Source: Lophium mytilinum (lineage: Eukaryota; Ascomycota; Dothideomycetes; Mytilinidiales; Mytilinidiaceae). Taken from it: a stretch of DNA of 64,000 bases. The stretch spans positions 496,001 to 560,000 of the forward strand of contig MU004181.1 of NCBI GenBank assembly GCA_010093605.1, written 5' to 3'. The translations under genes and the position numbers were made by a program. Positions 1-8,682 of this stretch are shown piece by piece. Within the stretch, counting starts at the first letter, position 1; each line of letters opens with the position of its first letter. The notes beneath the pieces were generated by a model, which saw only the letters and a list, made by a program, of their open reading frames with translations, did no database searches and had not been told where the DNA came from.

Positions 1-765
1 AGCTTTCCCGAAGAGCTGCGCATTGTCATTCTCAAAAACATCGTAGTTTCGGATGACCCGATAAGATCAGAAATATGGACGTCCAAATCACTGGCCTCAA
101 ATACCAGATGGCGGACTTCCGACGAGTACTATGCTAAAGCTCGCAAGTTCAGGTCCGACGTCTTATCAACTTTCGAGACTCCGGGACTATCACACCTTGC
201 GAGAGAGATCTTCTACAAACAAAACACCTTCGATTTCTCCAACATGATACATTTTCATCTCTTCCTCACGGCGACGACGGCCTTGGGGTCCCTTCAGGGA
301 CCCGGAATCGACCAGACGTGGATTAGGCGCATCGTGGTCTGGGTGACGCCTTCGGAGGCGCCTTTCATTAGGAATTGGTGGCAAGATTTGAGAAGGTGTG
401 GAGACCTAGAGAGCTTGGTATTCGTATTGAAACCATCCTTCCCGTACTTTGGCGTACCGCACAACCAGCTGCAAGGAAATCCTTTCCTAGGAGTACTTGC
501 TGACCTAGCTCGTGCTCGGTATGCAGAAAGTGCGCTGAGGCTGCAAGACGATCTGCTGGCAAACAGCGAGGGATTTGTGAAGGAGCCGGGTAGAGTGCGA
601 AGCCCAAAGAGCGTGCTTCAATTCAGCTTGAATGAGAACGATGTGTTCATGCGGCTTGATATGGGAGAGTGTAAGACTAGCCGTACGGAAGAAAGCCTCC
701 GAGACCAGATATTGGATGTGAACCGGAGGTTTGAAAGTGCGACGATGGAGTTGCTTACTGCATAA
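1..765 (+). CDS. F-box-like domain protein, 5' end outside window
   Basis: The frame is open from base 1 to the stop at 763-765, so the gene starts upstream and 254 residues are visible. The first residues read S-F-P-E-E-L-R-I-V-I-L, which matches the L-P-x-E-L-R-x-x-I opening of the F-box-like proteins that are abundant in dothideomycetes. A tract L-A-R-E-I-F-Y-K-Q-N-T-F-D-F follows around residue 70, the usual 'A..ilY..NtF.f' element of that family. F-box proteins normally recruit substrates to SCF ubiquitin ligases, but this family is rarely characterised and no substrate can be inferred. No intron is visible in the part present. An internal ATG at 244 is only a Met within the open frame, not the start. 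Confidence 0.75.
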   Translation, partial: SFPEELRIVILKNIVVSDDPIRSEIWTSKSLASNTRWRTSDEYYAKARKFRSDVLSTFETPGLSHLAREIFYKQNTFDFSNMIHFHLFLTATTALGSLQGPGIDQTWIRRIVVWVTPSEAPFIRNWWQDLRRCGDLESLVFVLKPSFPYFGVPHNQLQGNPFLGVLADLARARYAESALRLQDDLLANSEGFVKEPGRVRSPKSVLQFSLNENDVFMRLDMGECKTSRTEESLRDQILDVNRRFESATMELLTA

Positions 766-1073
766 GTTCTACAGGATGCTCTACGCTTCGTTAGTGTTTT
801 GTAGTAAAGCGTTCATGATGGAATTACTTGCGAATTGAGAATTAAAATGACTGGACATAGATGTAAATGCCAGATATACTGCGCGGGAGTGCCTCCATAC
901 TCACTCTGCGTCTCGTGAATCATCCTGATCCTGATAGGGCTACGCTAAGGGCGGAGCATCTCCCGGTGGGCATTCACTCAACAGCTCAAGCTACAGTTTT
1001 GTCCACCTAGCATGCCGTCAAAGCAAAACACCTGCTCCTTACAACTACCATCACTCTGACCCTCGTCATCCAA
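766..1073. other. intergenic spacer and upstream region of the 1074 gene
   Basis: About 310 bases with no ORF that can be supported. It holds the 3' flank of the F-box-like gene and a presumed promoter and 5' UTR. A pyrimidine-rich stretch lies just before the ATG at 1074. Confidence 0.5.
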
Positions 1074-2077
1074 ATGGCGCACGACCAACAGAACGAGCAG
1101 GCTGCGTGGTTCGCCATTGCAGCAGTGCACCAGCAGACCGGCGCACATGCCCAAGCTCAGCTGCAAAGGATGCAACAAGTGGGGTTGCTGGAGAGTCTTG
1201 AGGTACGTTGAACTTTACCTCTACATTCCTAGGCCATAAATCTGGGCACTTGGACTCGCTACAGCCGGGCTCCAACTTGCTCATTTGACACCACTGTTGG
1301 GAGTAGCCTGGCTACTGAGTAGCCAATCCGTCAAAAGGCAGTCCAATGTGAAGTGCTTGAGCCTCGACACAGCCCTCGGATCTTCGAAGTCCTGATGGGG
1401 TACCCCAAGCAGTGGCGATCCAGTTTCAGCCCAATACCTATGCTTACCAGGTTTAGGCGGTTCTATACTTCGAGTCACCAACACAGATGATTGACCAACT
1501 GCGTTCGACGTCCGATCAATACCTTCAATGCGTCCGCAATATCTTCGTCGACAGATGGGATGAGCTTCTGGCTAGGGATGGCAAACGCAGAGCATTCTAC
1601 TTGACCCTTCTCCGCCTCTCGAACCTCAAGAACGTGTTCTTCATCGCCCTCACACCCCCCGCTCAGGAATACCTCGATTCACTCTTGCTGCAAAGAAATC
1701 CGCCTGCATGGGAACACCTGTCCTTCTTCACCGGTTACAATCGTACACGAATTAGGGCACTGGGCCGAGACGTCGAGAGGTCGTACAAAGGTAGCCTCCA
1801 CGACCCAGCCAACTTCAGGCTGGAGCCCTTCTGGAAGTACCGTCTGGCTGTCGACTGGATTCCACAGAGCGACCGCCATCCTCTCACCGACTGGCACAAT
1901 CAATGGACCACTGAGCATTCTCCTCGGCTCACGCAGTTGGTGAAGCAGTGGACGCAGGAAATTGAGATGAAGTGGATTCAGACCTTTCGGACGCTTCAGG
2001 GACTTCCTGCTGACCCAGGGGTCATACACTGGATCTGGACGGAGGAGTGGGCGGCTTTCGGACGATTTGCAGAGTAG
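1074..2077 (+). CDS. unknown protein, FIALTPP-motif paralogue 1
   Basis: Two exons (1074-1202 and 1487-2077) join in phase 0 to give 239 residues. Exon 1 is a short Gln/Ala-rich leader. Exon 2 carries the part shared with the neighbouring gene at 2708-3458: a W-D-x-x-L block, then F-I-A-L-T-P-P near residue 100, and a C-terminal W-(I/L)-P...D-W-H...E-E-W block. The ATG at 1487 could be read as a start, but the GTACGT donor at 1203 and the in-frame leader make the two-exon model better. I recognise no catalytic motif, signal peptide or membrane segment. The intron is 284 bp, far longer than other introns in this window, and is homologous to an intron in the 43061 gene (see separate entry). The function is unknown. 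The tandem position points to a local duplication. Confidence 0.72.
1203..1486 (+). mobile_element. introner-like intron, copy A
   Basis: This spliced intron begins GTACGT and ends CACAG. From about 1230 to 1420 it matches the intron at 44244-44546 almost block for block. Shared blocks include GACACCACTGTT, AGTAGCCTGGCT against GGTAGCCTGGCT, and CCCCAAGCAGTGGCG. The host genes are unrelated, so the intron itself has been copied. Introner-like elements with this behaviour are known from dothideomycete fungi, and this assignment rests on that precedent. There is no ORF inside it. Confidence 0.75.
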
Positions 2078-2707
2078 GCGAGAGACACTGCGGATGGGCG
2101 AGGAGGAGAGCACGAGATTCCGGGAGTTGGCACGAGATAGTTGACCTTTGTTTTTTCCAGAGTCCTGGCGCTCGGTATATAGTTTTTGGCAGCTGAACCG
2201 GTAGCCCTAGATACTGCATGGTCACGAAGCCCTTCAAGATATTATCTAAGTCATCAATAACACGTGAACACGTGCTCAATCCGCGATGCATCGCACAAGA
2301 CATTGTATTCGGACACGACTACTCATCTTCACACCCTTCTCAAAGAAGCGCGGTTCATCATTTGCGCTGTAGCCCGCATCCCATGATCCACTTGTTGGCC
2401 CCAACAAACAGCTTTCAGTACATATCCGCATACCCCTTGTACGAAATTCCTCACTGAAACAACTCGCATGTGGCTCAACCAAGCTCTTATCGGCACAGAA
2501 AGCAAGATCTCAAACCTTTCAACCTCAACGTCTACGCCCCTATCCATAATCTCCCAACCAGATTTACGGGGTATATCTATGAGAATCCACACAGCTGGTC
2601 CCACTTGTCGAACATAGCCATCCACAATCCCATACTTTCACACCACAACAATCACCATCAGACCTCGTCTTCCTCTTCATCCACCACCACCAAGAGTTTT
2701 CGGAAAG
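2078..2707. other. intergenic region between the two FIALTPP paralogues
   Basis: About 630 bases without a supportable gene. The last 150 bases are rich in CCA and ACC runs and look like a promoter or 5' UTR of the gene at 2708. ORFs here on either strand have no recognisable features. Confidence 0.5.
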
Positions 2708-3458
2708 ATGGCCTCCTCTCCATCACAGATTCCCGCTGCTAGCGCCCGTGCTGCCGCCCCTATCGCCGGAACGTCTGCCGCTGCGTCTGCCCCGGAGCCC
2801 GTAAGTTTTCCTTCCCCCCCCCTTTTCCACGCCGATCTGACCATCCCAGGGGCGCCGAATCTACAACACCCCCGCCCACCTCATCAACACCGCTGCCTTC
2901 CTGCCGCCGGCCGCCCACCAAAATGTCCGCACAATCTGGGTCCGCAACTGGGACCAGATGCTCTTCCGCCACGACGTCCGCGCCGCCTTCTACAAAGCCA
3001 CCCTCCTCTTCCCCGATCTCACCCACATCTACTTCATCGCCTTGACGCCCCCCTTGGCCCAGTTTGCACAGGAAGCACCTCCCGTCGCCACCCGCACTGC
3101 CGACTGGCACGTCGACTACTTCCGCGCGCGCAACATGGTCGCGCTCGAGTGTCTACGCGATGACCTGCTCGATGTCGATGCAGCGTCTGGGGACGAGCCG
3201 GTGGAGAAGTACCGCTTTGCGGGGAATTGGCTGCCATGGGAGATGGAGCGGCCCTTTGAGGATTGGCATACTGTGGCGGGGCCGGAGGAGTGGGTGGACC
3301 TGAGGGCCGTGGTGCTGAGGCGGAGCCGTGACCTGGAGTTGGGCTTTTTGCTGTATATGCGGCGGGCGCAGGGGGCGTCGGAGGAGATTGGGGAGTTGAA
3401 GAGGGTGTGGAGAGAAGAGTGGGAGGCGATGGGAAGGAACGTGTTGGGAGGGGAGTAG
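2708..3458 (+). CDS. unknown protein, FIALTPP-motif paralogue 2
   Basis: Exons 2708-2800 and 2850-3458 join in phase 0 through a 49-bp intron (GTAAGT to CCCAG) to give 233 residues. The first 31 residues are Ala/Ser/Pro-rich. The rest aligns with the protein of the 1074-2077 gene: V-R-x-I-(W/F)-V-x-x-W-D, F-I-A-L-T-P-P, W-(I/L)-P with D-W-H, and a closing E-E-W-x-A-x-G-R. The two genes are therefore tandem paralogues in the same orientation, but they differ in intron length (49 against 284 bp). This copy is much richer in G+C at third positions. No known domain, signal peptide or membrane segment is visible. The start at 2708 is in a good context (AAGATGG). Confidence 0.75.
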
Positions 3459-4900
3459 GGGTGACGGTGTTGGGAGTTTGGCGGCTTCTTTACACGTTCG
3501 TGTGATAGCATCTTGGACGAGCAGAATCGGCGTCTGCTGGGCAGGGTTTTGGTAGAATGAAGACCCTTGCGAGACATCTTTGAACCTTCCCTGATTGCCG
3601 TATTGTTATACCGTTGCTATATCCCTGAAATGTGATCGTTCTTAAAGTCTTCCAGATGTTTGGCGATTTACTTTTGCATTTGATTAGGCTATGAACCTAC
3701 CTCCTATACTAGAATGATTGCTTATAGCGTTTGAAAGTACGATAGAACTAGTATTGCAGCTCTGAATCTACTGGATGCTTGAAAAGGTGGATGTAATATC
3801 TCAAGCCTTTATTACAAGACCGCGCAAATCACATCATATAATAAGACGTTAACATTAAGAAGGGTTGAACTGCGCACCTTCTAGTAGGAATTTGCACTCC
3901 TACGCGCCTGACCATGGTGCTCCGGAGCATACTGAATTCCAGAAGTCGTGAATGTAATATCCCTGTCCTTCAAATCTGAAAGTCGGAGGAGGGCTTCCAA
4001 ATCTTTGAAGAATGCCGCTGACTTCGAAACCATGCGAATATCTCCACCACTTTGCTATAGCATGGTAACCTTCCTGGTGCCCCTGAATGACGCATAGATT
4101 TGAGATTTGAATGTAATAGTCTAGGACCTTCGAAGTCAGAGAACAATAATCGTAGTCAGCAGAGACGCCAGACTGCCGTCTAGCTTCATGTTGCCCTAAT
4201 TTAGTAAAATTGTGTAGGAGAAGAAGCACTACCCCTTGATGAATTTTAGGATTTGGACAGAAGATGTAACATTCACAAGTCTTCAAAAATAGAAGCATTT
4301 AAACCGGGAATGGCTGCAGGTAGCACTTTGTCCTCGACCTTTAGATCAGAGGTATTGTAATGGATTTTCTGGATAGCACGAAACGTTTGATAGTCATCCC
4401 GGGCCATCCATGAGTATGCGATACCAATCTAGAATCCCCCAACTTTCAATTTACAACATTTGAAATTTCATTGCCAGAATCCATGCGTAGTTCACAGGGC
4501 TCTACAAGAGGGACAATTGACTGTACTGTTGCCATCCTGATAGCACCACCATGGTCCTCCCAGGTAGTGCTTAATACGACAGTGCAAAAGAATCCAAAAC
4601 TGGCGTAATTTCTGAGCGCTCTCTAATGGATGCGTGCAGTCGATAGGAAATCTGCAAGAAACTGTCCGAGGTTCAGCTCTTAAGCTCATACTTATGACAT
4701 CTATGTATGGAAAACCTGCTCTTGTTGGTGGTGCCTCGATACAGAGGCAGACCTCACAGCACTACCACAGCTTGGCCTTTATTTGAGCGCAGCTCTCTTG
4801 TTGATAGACATGTATATGGTCGCGGAGACGTCCCCGCGCGGGTACCACACGTGACGCAGTCACTGGTCCGTGCATTATTCTTCTTTTGTTGATACTCGGC
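3459..4900. other. gene-free, A+T-richer stretch
   Basis: No coding region can be supported. Short degenerate motifs recur (GAATGTAAT followed by a CTTCRAAGTC-like block near 3945, 4105 and 4260). The same kind of block recurs at 5740-6200, so this may be an old decayed repeat. The ORF on the minus strand at 3900-4298 has no recognisable features. Confidence 0.4.
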
Positions 4901-4942
4901 GTTCTCAGACCAGACCTGCGGCCTCATCCTCACAGCCATCAA

Positions 4943-5113
4943 CCGTGCAGCTCCTGGAGCAGCCGAAACAGTACGTACGTTCTCTACCATCAGCCCACTG
5001 GCCTATAAGCTAACAGTGCTGGCTTTCAGAACCTCAAGACCGCGTCTGCACCCGCGCCTGTAAGCTCTCTAGCTGTGCAGCTCCTGGAGCACCAGAAACC
5101 GTACGTACGGTCC
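4943..5113 (+). repeat. direct duplication of a 41-bp exon-like segment
   Basis: A segment beginning GTGCAGCTCCTGGAGCA occurs at 4943-4983 and again at 5073-5113, offset by 130 bp. Each copy ends in GTACGTACG, a plausible splice donor. The copies differ at several positions, so the duplication is not recent. It lies just upstream of the small gene at 5340. Confidence 0.6.
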
Positions 5114-5339
5114 TACTCCCACCTAATACATGTCTTGTACTTACACTCTTGTTACTAGATCCTCAACATCACCCACGCCCGCGCCCGCATCCTCGCCCGC
5201 GTCGCCGTGCCGTCACCCGTGCCACCAGCAACCTCACCAACCTCACCACCGCCCGCACCGACACCAGCAACAGTGAGCCCTCCCCCTCCGCACATCAAGT
5301 CCTCTTCGTATCGATTCTGACCCTCATAGCAGCACCACC

Positions 5340-5537
5340 ATGCCGTCTCTCCGCCGGATGGTGGAGGAGACGAAGTGGAAGGCGGAGATGTGGTGGGCCC
5401 GCCACACCCGCCACATCTCCGACCTGATGGAGAAGAGGAAGGAGAAGAAGGCCGCCGCCGCCGCCGCCCGACGACCGGTGCGCAGGGAGGACATCTCCGG
5501 GCCTGTACGGTCCGTGAACTCTCTGGGCTGGGACTGA
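5340..5537 (+). CDS. small basic Ala-rich ORF, probable last exon of a small gene
   Basis: The frame encodes 65 residues with a basic, amphipathic character: repeated Lys/Glu/Arg, a Trp pair, then an alanine run and a D-I-S-G-P-V-R-S tail. An AG acceptor lies at 5327-5332 just before the ATG, and a GTGAGC donor lies at 5273. Upstream coding exons (5159-5272, Pro/Thr-rich) are therefore possible, but the frame joining them is not settled. It could be a complete small protein with a 5' UTR intron. No family is recognised. Confidence 0.4.
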   Translation: MPSLRRMVEETKWKAEMWWARHTRHISDLMEKRKEKKAAAAAARRPVRREDISGPVRSVNSLGWD

Positions 5538-6810
5538 GGTCTGGCTTTTGAACGACGACGGAGAGAATTTGCTGCTGGGGGAGAGAGAGTTCACGGTCGG
5601 TGCAGGTTTGGGGGTGTCCTGGCGTTGGGGGTTTGGGTGCTTTTTGTACTTTTATATGTATTTGTACTTTGTACTCGTATTTGTATTTTTATGTGGATAA
5701 TACCAACGTCTCCCCTCCTCATCTCTGTAGCCTCTGAATTGGATGGAACGTGACTTGTGATTGACTGAACTATGCCACTGGCAAGAGTGGCTCATCCTAT
5801 TCTTCTTTTCAACCTTGAATGTAAGAAACCGAAGGCCCTAGATTGGCGACCTATCATCCTAACGTAAACTCATGGTTACGGCGCCGGCAGGAGGGACTCA
5901 GGATGCTCATTGTTCCAACTGTAGAGGGTATAATTCGAAAACGTAACTCGGCTGTCCAGTAAACTACTGTGATTTCAGTATTAAAGCGCTGACAGGAGTG
6001 GTTCAAGCCGTCCTTATTTCCATCGATCAATGTAAAAAGCCGAAGAGTCTTACTTGGACGCTTAGAAACCAACCATAAATGCAATTTAGAGAAGTAGCTG
6101 GAGCAGTTCGACCTATTCTCATTTTCAATCATAGATGTAAGGAGCTGCATAGCATGATTTAGCCTACGAATATATGAACATTGATACAGTGCTATAGTGC
6201 CTCTGGAGCAGCTCGAACGGATCCAAATTATCAAGAGTAATTACATGAGAGACTTCCTTCAATCCGAATAACAATTATAATAGAGATGCAGTTGCTGAAA
6301 AGGTGGTCTAGCACTACGGGAGGAACCAAAAACTAGATGTCTTGATGTAATGTAGTCAAGGCCGTGATTCGTGGGCAATCTTCTTGAATTGCTCCAAGAA
6401 TGCTATTCCCATCGCCTTTTTCAAGCATCTCTGAAATGGTGACCATATCGCCAGCGAGCAATGCCGAGATTGCTAGTTTGGTGCCGCTGTCTGGAGGGCC
6501 CGAGTCAGCTGAAGAGCATTCAAATATGAGTCTGCTCTCATCCAAGCGAATTGGATGTTCTCCAACAAGGCTGAGTTAAGAGGCGTGGGCTGCTATCGTG
6601 GTGGTAGCTGAGTAGATCCTTGACGTCATATCGTTGGCGCTTGCGACGCGTAAAAGCTCGTGAAGACGCCTGCGTCAGTGAAGCACGCCAGAAAAACAGG
6701 AGGTTGTAAGATTAGGTGTTCAGGTCCTTCACCAGCCAATTTGCAGTGATAGGCCCCTTCTAGTAGTTGGGGGCGAATGTGTTGCGAAAAAGAAAAGCAC
6801 TGCACTATGC
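5538..6810. other. gene-free stretch
   Basis: About 1.3 kb with no supportable gene. Degenerate direct repeats (GGCAAGAGTGGCTCA, GGCAGGAGGGACTCA, GACAGGAGTGGTTCA) recur roughly every 100-130 bases between 5770 and 6200. They are often followed by an AATGTAAR block and CCGAAG. The minus-strand ORFs at 5854-6234 and 6333-6545 are weak and match no family I know. Confidence 0.4.
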
Positions 6811-6821
6811 GGGGTCGAACC
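6811..6821 (-). promoter_or_regulatory. RNA polymerase III B box downstream of U6
   Basis: On the minus strand this reads GGTTCGACCCC, a near-perfect B box (GGTTCGANNCC). It sits just past the U6 terminator. A downstream B box that recruits TFIIIC is established for budding-yeast U6, so the same role is inferred here. It is not part of a tRNA: no cloverleaf can be drawn around it. Confidence 0.65.
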
Positions 6822-6828
6822 TGGGGCT

Positions 6829-6836
6829 AAAAAAAA
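6829..6836 (-). terminator. oligo-T terminator of the U6 gene
   Basis: A run of eight T on the minus strand lies directly at the 3' end of the U6-like RNA, as expected for RNA polymerase III termination and the U6 3' oligo-U tail. Confidence 0.7.
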
Positions 6837-6940
6837 TTTGAAGCTACTCTTTGATAAAGCGTGTCATCCTTAGTGCAGGGGCCATGCTAATCTTCTCTGG
6901 GTTCGCAACATATTGACCAAATGCCCGAAGGCGGGAGGAC
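6835..6940 (-). ncRNA. U6 spliceosomal snRNA
   Basis: The minus strand contains the hallmark U6 core. CAGAGAAGATTAGCATGG is followed without a break by CCCCTGCACTAAGGATGACA and then CGC, and the oligo-U tail follows. Upstream are a short 5' hairpin around CCCG...CGGG and the conserved TTTGGTCAA. The length of about 105 nt fits U6. The catalytic AGC triad and the internal stem-loop region are intact. The base before CAGAGA is C where A is usual (ACAGAGA), and the stretch between GGTCAA and this box is unusual by one or two bases. It may thus be a variant copy. The intact TATA element, terminator and B box argue for a working gene. Confidence 0.85.
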
Positions 6941-6950
6941 TTGAAAATAA

Positions 6951-6962
6951 ATTAAATATATA
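6951..6962 (-). promoter_or_regulatory. TATA element of the U6 gene
   Basis: On the minus strand, TATATATTTAAT begins about 22 bases before the inferred first G of U6. A TATA box near -25 to -30 is normal for pol III U6 promoters, so the true RNA start may lie a few bases further downstream. Confidence 0.55.
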
Positions 6963-8682
6963 CCTTAAAGGTCGTCGCGCAGGGGCCTCACCTCTCACCT
7001 GCCAATCACCCCGCACTACTCGCTTAGAGTATTCTAGCAAGTCTTGTGTTCTTTCTTTTCCGCATGAGGAGTCTCAGTGCATTTTTCGGCCTCCTTTGTG
7101 TTCGCTGCCGCTGCAGCTCGACGCGCGCTCTGCTGCCAGCAACCCTCCGCTACATTGACACTCGCGTGCTGTGCGCGACGAGATGCCTCAACCCCTACAC
7201 AGCAGTCGTAGGTCATTGAAATGTAACCGGCGTATGCTAGCCGAGCATTCTTATCCTTCTCCTGGCATGGACATCATCGAAACTGAAGCGCCAGCTCCGC
7301 ATTCTGCGCGCCACGATCTTCATCTATACTCTCAGTGAGACAGCTGCCCGCATTTGGGGCCACGTCAAATGTTTCAGAGAAGTAGGGTGTTTGTATGCCT
7401 CTCTGGTTGCCACTGCGCGCTGGCTCCTGATTACCACTTTGCTGCCGCCGACTACACCACCATCTTCCTCCCCTTCATCATGTCCAGCATGTGAGCAGCC
7501 TTCTAGAACCACTAAAGCTCACACATCTGATAGCAAATGATTCTTTCGGCAAAGAAACGACTCCAAAAACTCCTCGAATATATCGTCGCGATGACTCCAC
7601 CGGTACCAACCGCCTTGTCACTGCCGAAATTACGACGACGGAGGGCGGAGGGCTATGCAGAGAACGATGGCCCGTAATCATCGTCGAGAATACGGAGCTC
7701 ATTGAACGCCGCTCGTCTGACCCCTCTCTGGACCCTAATCCGGTTCAACATAACTATCTCTTTCCGCGACGCGCAGTCTGCCAAACCTATTCACAGCTCA
7801 GACGAGGTTTGAGTCATTGCACGACGGTCCCATCTATCAGGACTGTCATGCCCTGGCTGGCATGCGGTCTTCCCGTCCAACAAAGGTACAATGATGGCTG
7901 GAACGGGGAACAGCGACGGTAATACGAAGATTATCCATTCAACTTTCCTTCTTTTGGATTTCCCTTGGTTCCTGCGGATAGAAGCGTATCCCGTACGATA
8001 ATGAGAGGGCAAGCCTTAGAAATGGACGTGCAAGAGTTGGCAAGGCAGCGCGATGCGGTCAAAAGGGTTGTTCCAATTGGGTGTACAGGAAGACGCCCTT
8101 AACAGATCGCAGAAGAAGCTGATGAATAAAGCAAATGCTTGCGCTTTGAAGTTTAAGAAGAGGGTTTGGACTGGTTGAGGAGTCGCTCATGCAAAGGCAC
8201 GGGCGGTGATGACGCGAAATTCTTCGTCTTTCCCGGCATTTATTCACCGATGAAGTTTCTGCCATTCGTTTCCAAAACATACTTGTGTCTGCCGCTAATT
8301 TTCACCATCCTCAGCACCTGAAACAGGTTTCTCGTTTTAGGGAATACACAGGAATATCATACCGCGTACCGGATCCAGCTGCCGCCCTCCGCTAGAGAGC
8401 AGAACGTGTTGCAAAGGAAGATCTCCATGCACGCGCAGCACCGTCAGGAAGGCTAGAATGAAGTAGGTAGGGGTGAATGTCCGAATCTAAAGGAATGACA
8501 AGCAGAACGCCGCCTGAAGATGTTTCTCGAGCTAAGGTTTTCTGGCACGCATGTTTTGCATTCCTCCCTCCCAAATTCCAGCAGTGCGTCACGACGCACG
8601 TTCCTCATTCCAGGAAGATGCATATAATTGCTTGTCCCGTCCCAAAATACTGATCGTTGTTCTGGACTTTCGAACATTTGCC
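6963..8682. other. gene-poor stretch with a possible relic at 7491-7922
   Basis: No convincing gene. A 143-residue plus-strand ORF at 7491-7922 overlaps short stretches in other frames that look like coding remains, such as L-T-P-L-W-T-L-I-R-F near 7720. It has no recognisable domain. The final 100 bases are the presumed promoter of the WSC gene at 8683. Confidence 0.4.

Noticed and set aside
5740-6545. Degenerate repeats that could be fossil ankyrin repeats
   Set aside because: The period and the recurring blocks (AATGTAA, CCGAAG) do not give the ankyrin T-P-L-H or G-A-D pattern in any frame I read.
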